From Pseudomonadota bacterium (lineage in GTDB: Bacteria > Pseudomonadota > Alphaproteobacteria > Caulobacterales > Caulobacteraceae), in the NCBI GenBank assembly GCA_023428785.1, contig JAEYWU010000129.1, positions 1 to 16,899 on the forward strand: a stretch of 16,899 bases of DNA, in the 5' to 3' direction. The notes under the pieces were generated by a model that was given only the letters and a program-made list of their open reading frames with translations, ran no database searches and was not told the origin of the DNA. This document shows, one piece after another, positions 8,767 through 15,802 of this stretch (position 1 is the stretch's first letter; the number at the start of each line of letters is the position of its first letter). The position numbers were made by a program, and so were the translations under genes.

Positions 8767-9578
8767 GCGAGCTTCCGCCCCTTCGCGAGGTGTTGGAGGC
8801 CCACGGCCTGTTCGCCGACAAGCGGTTCGGCCAGCATTTCCTGCTCGACCTGAACGTCACGCGAAAGATCGCCCGGCTGGCCGGACCGTTCGACGGCGAG
8901 GTGGTCATCGAGGTCGGCCCCGGTCCTGGCGGCCTGACCCGGGCTCTGCTGGAAACCGAGGCTACGGAGGTGATAGCCGTCGAGAAGGACCGTCGATTCG
9001 TGCCGCTCCTGACCGAGCTCGGCGAGGCCAGTGAAAAGCCCCTGACCGTGGTCGAGGCCGACGCCCTCAAGGTCAACGAAGTGGAGCTGCTGGCCGGCCG
9101 GACCGGCCACCTGGTCTCGAACCTGCCTTACAACGTCGGCACGCCTCTGCTGATCAAGTGGCTGACCGGGCCCTGGCGGCCCAAGTCCCTGACTCTGATG
9201 TTCCAGAAGGAGGTCGCCGATCGCGTCGCCGCCCGTCCGGGAACCTCCGCCTACGGCCGCCTTGGCGTGATCTCCCAGGCGGTCTGCGAAGCCAGGGTGG
9301 TGATGGACCTTCCGGCCCGCGCCTTCACCCCGCCTCCCAAGGTGGCGTCCGCCGTCGTTCGGCTGGATCCTCGCTCCGACGCGCCTCCTCCCGCGATCCT
9401 GGCCGCGCTCGAGAAGGTCACGGCAGCGGCCTTTGGTCAGCGCCGAAAGATGCTGCGCTCAAGCCTCAAACCTCTCGGCGGCGCGGTGCTCTGCGAGGCG
9501 TCCGGCGTCGATCCGGACGCGCGCGCGGAAGTGATCGACGTGGCCGGATTCCTTCGACTCGCCGCCTCGACTCTCTGA
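8763..9578 (+). CDS. rsmA: 16S rRNA (A1518/A1519) dimethyltransferase RsmA/KsgA
   Basis: RsmA (KsgA) uses S-adenosylmethionine to dimethylate two adjacent adenosines in the 3' hairpin of 16S rRNA, a late checkpoint in 30S assembly; its loss gives kasugamycin resistance in other bacteria. The 271-residue length matches the family (~270). Visible motifs are the family N-terminus KRFGQHFLLD (20-29), SAM motif I EVGPGPGGLT (50-59), acidic residue E74 in AVEKD, EADAL (98-102), and the catalytic motif NLPYNVGTPLL (120-130), followed by the C-terminal helical domain with PPPKV. The start overlaps the pdxA stop by four bases and has no Shine-Dalgarno of its own, pointing to translational coupling. 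It is the last gene of the plus-strand run; the opposing gmk ends 58 bp further on. The apaG/apaH genes that follow ksgA in enterobacteria are absent here. Confidence 0.97.
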   Translation: MSELPPLREVLEAHGLFADKRFGQHFLLDLNVTRKIARLAGPFDGEVVIEVGPGPGGLTRALLETEATEVIAVEKDRRFVPLLTELGEASEKPLTVVEADALKVNEVELLAGRTGHLVSNLPYNVGTPLLIKWLTGPWRPKSLTLMFQKEVADRVAARPGTSAYGRLGVISQAVCEARVVMDLPARAFTPPPKVASAVVRLDPRSDAPPPAILAALEKVTAAAFGQRRKMLRSSLKPLGGAVLCEASGVDPDARAEVIDVAGFLRLAASTL

Positions 9579-9602
9579 CCGATCTGGACCAATCGGGTCA
9601 GA
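9574..9602. terminator. Possible hairpin terminator between converging rsmA and gmk
   Basis: TCTGACC (9574-9580, overlapping the rsmA stop) is exactly complementary to GGTCAGA (9596-9602). Three further pairs, GAT with ATC, form inside a one-base bulge and leave a loop of about 8 nt. The hairpin sits where the two operons converge, as a bidirectional terminator would. No T-tract follows on either strand, so it is at best an atypical or Rho-assisted terminator. Confidence 0.3.
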
Positions 9603-9636
9603 AAGGTCTGGCCTGTTTCTGTACCCGCTGAGGCGG

Positions 9637-10296
9637 CTAGGCATCGACCTCTTCGTCGAGCAGCCCGCCCACAAAGGCGCCGATCCACGGATTGCGGGAC
9701 CGCTTGAGGCGTTCAGCGTGGAAGATGTGCGCCAGGTCGGCATAGGCCCGGTCGAAGTCGTCGTTCAGAATGACGTAGTCGAACGTCTCCCACAGCGAGA
9801 CCTCGTCCTTGGCCCGAGCGATGCGCTTCTTGATGACCTCTTCGGAGTCCTGAGAGCGCGCCGTCAGGCGCCGGTGCATCTCTGCCAGCGACGGTGGCAG
9901 CAGATAGACCAGCACCGAATCCTCGGGCATCTGGCTCGCGATCGTCTGGGCCCCGTGGTGGTCGATGTCGAACAGGGCGCTCTGTCCGTTCTCGAGCGCC
10001 GCCACGATCGGCCCCTTGGGGCTGCCGTACCGGTTCCCGTAGACCTCGGCCCACTCCAGGAACGCCCCTTCCTCGACCATGGTGTCGAACGTCGACCGAT
10101 CCACGAAATGATAGTCGCGCGCGTCGTGCTCGCCTGGCCGCGGGTCCCGCGTCGTATAGGATAGCGACAGATGCAGATCGGGATGGTCCGCGATCAGGCG
10201 CCGCGTCAGGCTGGTCTTGCCCACCCCCGACGGCGCCACGACCATGAGCAGCAAGCCCCGCCGGGGCGAATGGCTGGCCTGGCCGTCACTCGACAT
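9637..10296 (-). CDS. gmk: Guanylate kinase
   Basis: Guanylate kinase phosphorylates GMP to GDP with ATP, feeding GTP, dGTP and (p)ppGpp pools. The 219-residue protein has a P-loop APSGVGKTS at 21-29, the GMP-binding region SYTTRDPRPGEHDARDYHF (46-64) and EWAEVYGNRYG (81-91), and the lid region with arginines around MHRRLTARSQDSEEVIKKRIARA. The usual DIDWQG or DIDVQG motif reads DIDHHG at 110-115, which is unusual but in an otherwise complete kinase. The ATG lies within the end of yicC (11-base overlap), with only a weak upstream AGG, so coupling to yicC is likely. It is the last gene of the minus-strand run. PhnN-type phosphoribosyl-bisphosphate kinases share the P-loop fold, but the GMP-binding motifs favour Gmk. 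Confidence 0.96.
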   Translation of the reverse strand: MSSDGQASHSPRRGLLLMVVAPSGVGKTSLTRRLIADHPDLHLSLSYTTRDPRPGEHDARDYHFVDRSTFDTMVEEGAFLEWAEVYGNRYGSPKGPIVAALENGQSALFDIDHHGAQTIASQMPEDSVLVYLLPPSLAEMHRRLTARSQDSEEVIKKRIARAKDEVSLWETFDYVILNDDFDRAYADLAHIFHAERLKRSRNPWIGAFVGGLLDEEVDA

Positions 10297-11164
10297 TCTG
10301 CACCTGTTCCCTGAACTGTTCGATGACGGCTTTGAGGTCCAGCCCCGCCGAGGTCAAGGCGAGCGTGGCTGCCTTGGAGCAAAGCGTGTTGGCTTCGCGC
10401 ATGAATTCCTGGGTCAGGAAGTCGAGCCGTCGTCCGACTGGCCCGCCCTCGTCAATCAGCACCCGGGCCGACGCCGTGTGGGCGTCCAGGCGATCGAGTT
10501 CTTCGCGCACATCGGCGCGCGCGGCCATCATGGCCGCCTCCTGGAAAATACGGTCCTCAAGCCCTGCCGCGCCGTCAGTCAGTTCCTCGACCCGTTTGGA
10601 GAAGCGTTCGCGTATGGCGACGGATTGGGTGCCGGCCTCGTCGCGGGCGGTCGCCGTCAGCGTGGCGACGCGATCCAGAAATCCCTCAAGAACCGGCCGC
10701 AGGCGAGCGCCCTCGTCCAGCCGCGCAGCCTTCAATCCATCCAGCGCGATCGCGAGATCGCGCACCATCAGGGGCTCCGCCGCCGCGCGGCCTTCGTCGG
10801 CGGCGTCGGCCGCATCCAGAACGCCCTTGAGCATAAGAAGGCCGTCCGCGCTCGGCGCCGACGCGCCCTGCTCGACCAAGGCCTGGGCGGAGGCTAGATA
10901 GGCCTCCAGAACCGGCTGATTGATCGAAACAGTGATCTCGCCCTCGGCTTGGCGCAACTGGACATTCACCCCGACTTGGCCGCGCTGAAAGCGCTTCTGC
11001 GCCTCGTCGCGGATCGTGCGGTCCAGGGCGTCGAAGCCTTGTGGGGTCTTGGGCCGGACCTCAAGCGACCGCCCGTTCACCGACCGGGCCTCGATCGTCC
11101 ACGCCCAGACGCCGAATGCGCCTTCAGCCCGGCCAAAGCCGGTCATGCCGGAGAGCTTGCTCAT
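10286..11164 (-). CDS. yicC: YicC/YloC-family endoribonuclease
   Basis: The 292-residue protein belongs to the YicC/YloC family; E. coli YicC has been reported as an endoribonuclease affecting small-RNA turnover, and B. subtilis YloC as a related RNase. The family hallmarks are all visible: SGMTGFGRAEG at the N-terminus (5-15), EARSVNGRSLEVR (26-38), the long helical middle, and the conserved C-terminal block EAAMMAARADVREELDRLDAH, GGPVGRRLDFLTQEFMREANTLCSKA, and terminal KAVIEQFREQVQNVE. The last two motifs are the most diagnostic. The start at 11164 overlaps the mltG stop (ATGA) and has GGAG 8 nt upstream; a longer reading to 11269 lies inside mltG and lacks conservation. The yicC-gmk neighbourhood recurs in many bacteria, including Firmicutes (yloC-gmk), which supports the identity. 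Confidence 0.95.
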   Translation of the reverse strand: MSKLSGMTGFGRAEGAFGVWAWTIEARSVNGRSLEVRPKTPQGFDALDRTIRDEAQKRFQRGQVGVNVQLRQAEGEITVSINQPVLEAYLASAQALVEQGASAPSADGLLMLKGVLDAADAADEGRAAAEPLMVRDLAIALDGLKAARLDEGARLRPVLEGFLDRVATLTATARDEAGTQSVAIRERFSKRVEELTDGAAGLEDRIFQEAAMMAARADVREELDRLDAHTASARVLIDEGGPVGRRLDFLTQEFMREANTLCSKAATLALTSAGLDLKAVIEQFREQVQNVE

Positions 11165-12231
11165 GGCGTCGGCTCCGTCACGGACGGCCCGGTTGCCGTG
11201 ACAGGCGGCGCAGGCGCGCTCGGCGCCGCTCCCTGCACCGGTTGACGCGCCCGCTCGATAGCGCGCCACCGGGCCACGTTCGCGAGATGCTGCTGATAGC
11301 TCGGTGCGAAGATGTGGCCTCCGGTCCCGTCGGCCACGAAGAACAGGTCCTCGCTGGCGGGCGGATTGAGGACGGCCTCGATCGCGGCCCGGCCAGGGTT
11401 GGCGATGGGCGACGGCGGCAATCCCGCGATCTGGTAGGTATTGAACGGCGTAGCCCGATCCAGCTCAGAGCGCCGTAGCCCTCGGCCAAGCGGCCGACCG
11501 CCAGATACGCCGTAAACGACAGTCGGGTCGCTCTCCAGCCGCATGCCAAGGCGCAGGCGATTGACGAAGACCGCAGCGACCCGAGGACGCTCGGCAGCCA
11601 ATCCGGTTTCCTTCTCCACGATTGAGGCCAGGATCACCGCCTCTTCTGGTGTGGAGAACGGCAGTCCCTGCGCGCGGGTCGGCCAGAGCTCCTCCATCAG
11701 GGCGACCTGGGCCGCCTGCATGCGCGCGATGACCGACTGCCGGGTCTCTCCGCGCATGACCTCATAGGTGTCCGGCATCAGCGATCCCTCTGCGGGGATT
11801 TCGCTCACCTCCCCGGTCAGGACCTCCTCGGCGTTGAGGATGTCGATCGCCTGTGCGACCGACCACCCCTCAGGGATGGTTACGAAGTGCCGCACGACCT
11901 CGCCCGACCGGAGAGTCTCGATCACGTCGGAGAGCGAAGCCCGGCTCTCGATCCGATACTCGCCCGCCCTCAGGCCGCGATCGGCCCCGGTCAGCTGAGC
12001 CGCGACGCGGAAGGCGGTCTCGGAGCGGATCACCCCGGCCTCGCGCAGCGTGCCCGCGATCTCGCTGACGCCTGCGCCCGAGCGCAGGATCACCAGCGTC
12101 TCTTCGCCCTGGGCCGCTTCCGGGCCATTGGCGGTATAGCTGCTCCAGCCCCAGGCCAGGACCGCGATGCCTAAAAGGATCGCAGTCGCCAGGGCGCTCA
12201 GGATGCCGGCGCGCAAAGATCGACCGCTCAT
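11161..12231 (-). CDS. mltG: Endolytic murein transglycosylase MltG (YceG family)
   Basis: MltG is an inner-membrane lytic transglycosylase that cuts nascent peptidoglycan strands and sets glycan chain length. The 356-residue protein has one N-terminal membrane anchor (about 8-30) and a periplasmic body: a LysM-like region (about 43-115) and the YceG catalytic domain (about 118-320). Catalytic-domain motifs include EGSLMPDTYEV (148-158), ILASIVEKETG (200-210) holding the conserved E206/E208 acid pair, RVAAVFVNRLRLGMRLESDPTVVYG, TPFNTYQIAGLPPSPIANPG and FFVADGTGGHIFAPSYQQH. The last ~35 residues are Ala/Pro/Thr-rich and probably disordered. The start overlaps the fabF stop (ATGA), with AAGG 5 nt upstream. 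The fabF-mltG-yicC-gmk order is common in alphaproteobacteria. E. coli also has mltG next to a fab cluster (pabC-yceG-tmk), so the link with fatty-acid genes is old. Confidence 0.96.
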   Translation of the reverse strand: MSGRSLRAGILSALATAILLGIAVLAWGWSSYTANGPEAAQGEETLVILRSGAGVSEIAGTLREAGVIRSETAFRVAAQLTGADRGLRAGEYRIESRASLSDVIETLRSGEVVRHFVTIPEGWSVAQAIDILNAEEVLTGEVSEIPAEGSLMPDTYEVMRGETRQSVIARMQAAQVALMEELWPTRAQGLPFSTPEEAVILASIVEKETGLAAERPRVAAVFVNRLRLGMRLESDPTVVYGVSGGRPLGRGLRRSELDRATPFNTYQIAGLPPSPIANPGRAAIEAVLNPPASEDLFFVADGTGGHIFAPSYQQHLANVARWRAIERARQPVQGAAPSAPAPPVTATGPSVTEPTP

Positions 12232-13508
12232 GCGACCTTCTTGAAGATCACCGAGGCGTTGGTGCCCCCGAAGCCGAACGAGTTGGACATGGCGACCTCG
12301 ATTTCCATCGGCTTGGCTGCATTGGCGCACAGGTCGATCGGGGTCTCGAACTCCGGATCGTCCAGATTGATCGTCGGCGGCGCCACTTGGTCACGGATGG
12401 CCAGCACGCTGAACGCCGCCTCGATAGCGCCGGCAGCGCCCAGCAGGTGACCGGTCATCGACTTGGTCGAAGACATCGCGACATTGGCGGCGTGGTTGCC
12501 CAGCAGACGCTCGACGGCCTTCAGTTCGATGCCGTCCGCCATGGTCGAAGTGCCGTGGGCGTTGACGTAGTCGATGTCCGAAGGCGTAAGCCGGGCGTTC
12601 TTCAGCGCCGCCATCATCGCGCGGAAGCCGCCGTCGCCATCCTCGGACGGCGCGGTGATGTGATAGGCGTCGCCCGACCGGCCATAGCCCGCGACCTCGG
12701 CGTAGATTTTCGCGCCACGCGCCTTGGCGTGCTCGTATTCCTCGAGAACCAGAACGCCCGCGCCCTCGCCCATGACGAAGCCGTCCCGCCCCTTGTCATA
12801 GGGGCGCGAGGCCTTCTCGGGCGTCTCGTTGTAGCTGGTGCACAGGGCCCGACAGGCTACGAAGCCCGCCACCCCGATCGGTACGATGGAGCTCTCGGCG
12901 CCGCCCGCGACCATGACATCGGCGTCGCCGAACATGATCAGACGCGCCGCGTCGCCGATGGCGTGGGCGCCGGTCGCACAGGCGGTGACGACCGCGTGGT
13001 TCGGGCCCTTCAGGCCATGGCGGATCGAGACCTGGCCGCCGGCCAGATTGATCAGGGCCGAGGGAATGAAGAAGGGGCTGATGCGGCGAGGTCCCTCTTC
13101 CTTCAGCTTGACCGCCGTCTCGGCGACGGGCCCGAGCCCGCCTATGCCCGAGCCGATCATCACGCCCGTGCGCTCACGGTCTTCGTCGGTTTCCGGCTTC
13201 CAGTTCGCGTCAGCGAGCGCCTCGTCAGCCGCCGCCACAGCGTACAGAATGAAATCGTCGACGCGCTTGCGGTCCTTGGCCGACATCACCTGATCGGGAT
13301 CGAAGGCGCCGTCCTGACCGGGCGCACCGCCGCCACGACCGTCGACGGACGGAATCTCGCCGGCGATCGTGCAGCCATAGCCTTCGGGGTCGAAGCAGGT
13401 GATCTGGCCGATCCCGGACTGACCGTCCAGAATCCGCTTCCAGGTCAGTTCCCGACCCCATCCCAGGGGTGTCAGCAGGCCGATGCCGGTGACCACGACG
13501 CGACGCAT
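12228..13508 (-). CDS. fabF: 3-oxoacyl-[acyl-carrier-protein] synthase II FabF
   Basis: FabF (KAS II) condenses acyl-ACP with malonyl-ACP in the elongation cycle of type II fatty-acid synthesis. The 426-residue thiolase-fold enzyme has the Cys-His-His triad: C177 in VTACATGAHAIG, H318 in NAHGTSTMADG, and H354 in STKSMTGHLLGAAG, with the supporting K349. The C-terminal glycine-rich FGFGGTNAS (411-419) is typical. A Gly/Asp-rich insert around residues 54-72, before SAKDRKRVDDFI, lengthens it relative to the ~413-residue E. coli enzyme. The start at 13508 has AAGGAG 5 nt upstream; a longer in-frame reading to 13577 lacks support. A strong terminator lies between acpP and this gene, so fabF probably has its own promoter or relies on read-through. 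It is the first of four overlapping genes ending with gmk. Confidence 0.97.
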   Translation of the reverse strand: MRRVVVTGIGLLTPLGWGRELTWKRILDGQSGIGQITCFDPEGYGCTIAGEIPSVDGRGGGAPGQDGAFDPDQVMSAKDRKRVDDFILYAVAAADEALADANWKPETDEDRERTGVMIGSGIGGLGPVAETAVKLKEEGPRRISPFFIPSALINLAGGQVSIRHGLKGPNHAVVTACATGAHAIGDAARLIMFGDADVMVAGGAESSIVPIGVAGFVACRALCTSYNETPEKASRPYDKGRDGFVMGEGAGVLVLEEYEHAKARGAKIYAEVAGYGRSGDAYHITAPSEDGDGGFRAMMAALKNARLTPSDIDYVNAHGTSTMADGIELKAVERLLGNHAANVAMSSTKSMTGHLLGAAGAIEAAFSVLAIRDQVAPPTINLDDPEFETPIDLCANAAKPMEIEVAMSNSFGFGGTNASVIFKKVA

Positions 13509-13573
13509 GGCGGCTCCTTGATCCGTGAATCTCGCGCGGAAAATAGCGAGGCGCGCGCTGAACCGCCAGCGCC
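13509..13573 (-). promoter_or_regulatory. Probable fabF promoter/leader region
   Basis: Because an intrinsic terminator sits immediately upstream, this 65-bp stretch is where an own promoter for fabF-mltG-yicC-gmk would be expected. It contains an AT-rich patch reading GCTATTTT on the minus strand (partial match to the Caulobacter -10 consensus GCTANAWC) but no matching -35 at proper spacing. The Shine-Dalgarno AAGGAG for fabF is clear. The promoter assignment is inference from position. Confidence 0.25.
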
Positions 13574-13613
13574 GCAAAAGAAAACGGCCGCCGGAGCCAT
13601 GCTCCGGCGGCCG
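13574..13613 (-). terminator. Intrinsic terminator downstream of acpP
   Basis: A perfect 13-bp GC-rich stem (13585-13597 with 13601-13613) closes on a 3-nt CAT loop. On the minus strand it is followed directly by TTTTCTTTTG (13584 down to 13575). Stem, tight loop and T-tract make a textbook Rho-independent terminator, starting 25 nt after the acpP stop. On the plus strand an A-run precedes the stem and no T-tract follows, so it acts leftward. It divides the fab cluster into fabD-fabG-acpP and fabF onward. Confidence 0.92.
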
Positions 13614-13638
13614 AATTCGCGGTCCGAAGAACCGGCTC

Positions 13639-13878
13639 TTACGAGCCCGACTTCTCCGAGATGAACTTCACGGCGTCGCCGACCGTCTGGATGTGCTCGG
13701 CAGCGTCGTCCGGGATCTCGATGTCGAATTCTTCTTCGAAGGCCATCACCAGCTCAACGTTGTCGAGCGAGTCGGCGCCGAGGTCGTCGATGAAGGAGGC
13801 CTTCTCCGTGACCTTGTCCGGGTCGGCGTCGAGGTGCTCGATAACGATCTTGCGGACGCGCTCGAGGATGTCGGACAT
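13639..13878 (-). CDS. acpP: Acyl carrier protein
   Basis: This 79-residue acidic protein carries growing acyl chains on a 4'-phosphopantetheine arm during fatty-acid and lipid A synthesis. The attachment serine is S37 in the invariant GADSLDNVELVMAFEEEF motif, where helix II begins. The beginning MSDILERVRKIVIEHL and the later IPDDAAEHIQTVGDAVKFI complete the four-helix ACP pattern, and length matches the family (77-80). The start at 13878 is preferred over longer in-frame readings because homologues begin at this point; a purine-rich GAGAGA lies about 8 nt upstream. It sits between fabG and fabF as in E. coli. A strong intrinsic terminator follows, consistent with separate high expression of this abundant protein. 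Confidence 0.97.
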   Translation of the reverse strand: MSDILERVRKIVIEHLDADPDKVTEKASFIDDLGADSLDNVELVMAFEEEFDIEIPDDAAEHIQTVGDAVKFISEKSGS

Positions 13879-14024
13879 GGGTGTCTCTCTGTCTAGAACC
13901 GCCGGAGCGGCGTTGTATTCGGTTCCTGCCGTAGGCCCACGGCGCCGCTTAGGCAAGTCATAACGGACGACTCCGCCAGCGGTTGCGGGGCTTTAGCACA
14001 GTCCTCCCGTTAGGGAAGTCACGA
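13879..14024 (-). promoter_or_regulatory. fabG-acpP intergenic region, probable acpP promoter and leader
   Basis: This 146-bp gap is much longer than others in the cluster, so it probably contains an acpP promoter. On the minus strand it holds GCTAAAGC about 110 nt before acpP (7 of 8 positions against GCTANAWC), but no well-spaced TTGACG-type -35. A small hairpin, CGCCG-CTC-CGGCG, would lie in the acpP leader about 15-30 nt before the start. No terminator with a T-tract follows fabG, so read-through from fabG is also possible. Confidence 0.35.
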
Positions 14025-14765
14025 TCAGATCATCGCCATGCCGCCGTTCACGTGCAGCGTCTGCCCGGTCACATAGGCGGCTTCGTCCGAGGCAAGGTAG
14101 CAGGCGGCCGCGGCGATCTCGTCACCGGTGCCAAGACGGCCGGCCGGGATAGAGCCCATGATGGCCTCCTTCTGCTGGTCGGTCAGGACGTCGGTCATCG
14201 GCGAGGCGATGAAGCCCGGCGCGATACAGTTCACCGTGATCCCACGCGAGGCGACTTCCTGGGCGAGGGACTTGGAAAAGCCGATCATTCCGGCCTTGGA
14301 GGCCGCATAGTTGGTCTGGCCCGGGTTTCCGGTCACGCCCACGACCGAGGTCACGCCAATGATGCGGCCGGCCCGGCGTTTCATCATCCCGCGCATGGCG
14401 GCGCGGCTCAGGCGGAAATAGCTTTCCAGATTGATCCGGATGACGTCGGCGAAGTCCTCGTCCTTCATCCGCATCAGAAGGCCGTCCCTGGTGATGCCCG
14501 CATTGGCGACCAGGATATCGAGACCGGCGCCGGCCGCCTCTTCCGCGCGACCGACCAGGCCGTCGACCGATTCTGCATCGGACAGATTCGCCGCCGCCAC
14601 GAAGGCGCGGCCGCCCAGCTCTCCAGCCAGGTCCTGCAGGACCGCCTCACGAGTGCCCGACAGCACGACGGTTGCGCCCTGCGCGTGGAGCGCCCGGGCG
14701 ACCGCTCCGCCGATCCCGCCCGTCGCGCCGGTCACCAGCGCGGTCTTGCCTTCAAGGTTGAACAT
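14025..14765 (-). CDS. fabG: 3-oxoacyl-[acyl-carrier-protein] reductase FabG
   Basis: FabG reduces 3-oxoacyl-ACP to 3-hydroxyacyl-ACP with NADPH, the first reductive step of each elongation round. This 246-residue short-chain dehydrogenase has the Rossmann motif TGATGGIG (12-19), NAG at 88-90, and the catalytic tetrad N112, S140, Y153, K157 (SVVGVTGNPGQTNYAASKAG). The VNCIAPGFI segment and the C-terminal VTGQTLHVNGGMAMI complete the FabG pattern. Many SDR proteins look similar, but position between fabD and acpP together with length makes FabG the clear choice. Its Shine-Dalgarno AAGGAG overlaps the fabD stop codon and lies 6 nt before the ATG, so the two genes are likely coupled; the gap between them is 11 bp. 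Confidence 0.97.
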   Translation of the reverse strand: MFNLEGKTALVTGATGGIGGAVARALHAQGATVVLSGTREAVLQDLAGELGGRAFVAAANLSDAESVDGLVGRAEEAAGAGLDILVANAGITRDGLLMRMKDEDFADVIRINLESYFRLSRAAMRGMMKRRAGRIIGVTSVVGVTGNPGQTNYAASKAGMIGFSKSLAQEVASRGITVNCIAPGFIASPMTDVLTDQQKEAIMGSIPAGRLGTGDEIAAAACYLASDEAAYVTGQTLHVNGGMAMI

Positions 14766-14776
14766 GGATCGCTCCT

Positions 14777-15721
14777 TCAGAGGGATTTCGCAAAGGCTTC
14801 GAGGTCTTCGGCGCCGTTCAGCGCCACGGCTTCGGCGTCAGGCGCGATGCGCTTGGCCATGCCGGTGAGGACCTTGCCGGAGCCCAGCTCAACAAATCGG
14901 GTGACGCCGCCCTCGCCGGCCATCCACTCCATGCTCTCACGCCAGCGGACGCGGCCGGTGACCTGCTCGACCAACAGGCGGCGGATGGCCTCAGCATCGT
15001 TCTCCGGGCGGGCGGTGACGTTGTCGACGACAGGAATGACCGGAGCCAAAATGGTCGCATCCGCGAGCGCCGCAGCCATCTCCTCGGCAGCCGGCTGCAT
15101 CAGCGGGCTGTGGAACGGCGCTGACACATTCAACGGAATAGCGCGAGCGCCCAGTTCCTTGGCCTTCTCGATCGCACGATCGACCGCGGCCTTCTCGCCG
15201 GAGATGACGATGTTGCCCGCGTTGTTGTCATTGGCCACGACGCAGACGCCAACCGCCGATCCTGCCGCGGCGGACTCTTCGGCCAGGGCAAGGTCCGACT
15301 TGGGTCCGATGAGCGACGCCATGGCGCCCTGCCCCACCGGGACGGCGCGCTGCATGGCTTGGCCGCGCAGCTTCAGGAGCCGGGCCGTGTCCGCCAGAGC
15401 CAGCGATCCGGCCGCACACAGGGCCGAATACTGGCCAAGAGAATGACCGGCCACCCAGGCGCCTTGGCCGATGGCCACGCCGAAATCCTTCTCCAGAACA
15501 CGCGCGACCGCCACCGACACGGCCATCAGGGCCGGCTGGGCGTTCTCGGTCAGGGTCAGCTGATCGTCCGGACCATCGCGCATCAGGGCCGACAGCTTCT
15601 GGTTCAGCGCGTCATCGACTTCCTGGAATACAGCCCTGGCGACCGGGAAGGCTTCCGACAGGATCTGTCCCATGCCGACGGCCTGGCTGCCCTGGCCGGG
15701 GAAGAGGAAGGCGATGGTCAT
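14777..15721 (-). CDS. fabD: Malonyl-CoA:ACP transacylase FabD
   Basis: FabD transfers malonyl groups from malonyl-CoA to acyl carrier protein, supplying the extender unit for FabF. The 314-residue enzyme opens with the family signature FLFPGQGSQAVGMG (5-18). The nucleophile is S94 in GHSLGQYSAL, the catalytic histidine is H204 in SAPFHSPLM, and the malonyl-binding arginine is R119 in KLRGQAMQ; these match the E. coli S92/H201/R117 arrangement. The start at 15721 has GAGG about 6 nt upstream; a longer reading to 15784 adds an arginine-rich stretch with no support. It is the first of the fab genes and follows the DUF2059-like gene by 81 bp, a gap large enough for its own promoter. Confidence 0.97.
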   Translation of the reverse strand: MTIAFLFPGQGSQAVGMGQILSEAFPVARAVFQEVDDALNQKLSALMRDGPDDQLTLTENAQPALMAVSVAVARVLEKDFGVAIGQGAWVAGHSLGQYSALCAAGSLALADTARLLKLRGQAMQRAVPVGQGAMASLIGPKSDLALAEESAAAGSAVGVCVVANDNNAGNIVISGEKAAVDRAIEKAKELGARAIPLNVSAPFHSPLMQPAAEEMAAALADATILAPVIPVVDNVTARPENDAEAIRRLLVEQVTGRVRWRESMEWMAGEGGVTRFVELGSGKVLTGMAKRIAPDAEAVALNGAEDLEAFAKSL

Positions 15722-15802
15722 GATGGCCTCGTTGCGCCGATTCAAACGGCGGCAAGGCTTAGGCCCTCGTCGACGCAGCGGCAAGCCGCGAGCCCGAGCG
15801 TG
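15722..15802 (-). promoter_or_regulatory. Possible fabD promoter region
   Basis: This 81-bp gap precedes fabD. On the minus strand TTGCCG is followed about 15 nt later by CCTAAGCC, a weak resemblance to the Caulobacter TTGACGS / GCTANAWC housekeeping pattern. A short GC-rich inverted repeat GCGGC-AA-GCCGC near 15777-15788 lies just after the upstream gene but has no T-tract. Assignment rests mainly on position. Confidence 0.25.

Noticed and set aside
12387..15446. Long plus-strand open frames opposite fabF (12387-13664) and opposite fabG/fabD (13983-15446)
   Set aside because: They are antisense to well-defined enzymes with intact active sites, and their composition (His/Arg/Asp/Gly-rich) is typical of complementary-frame shadows in high-GC DNA.
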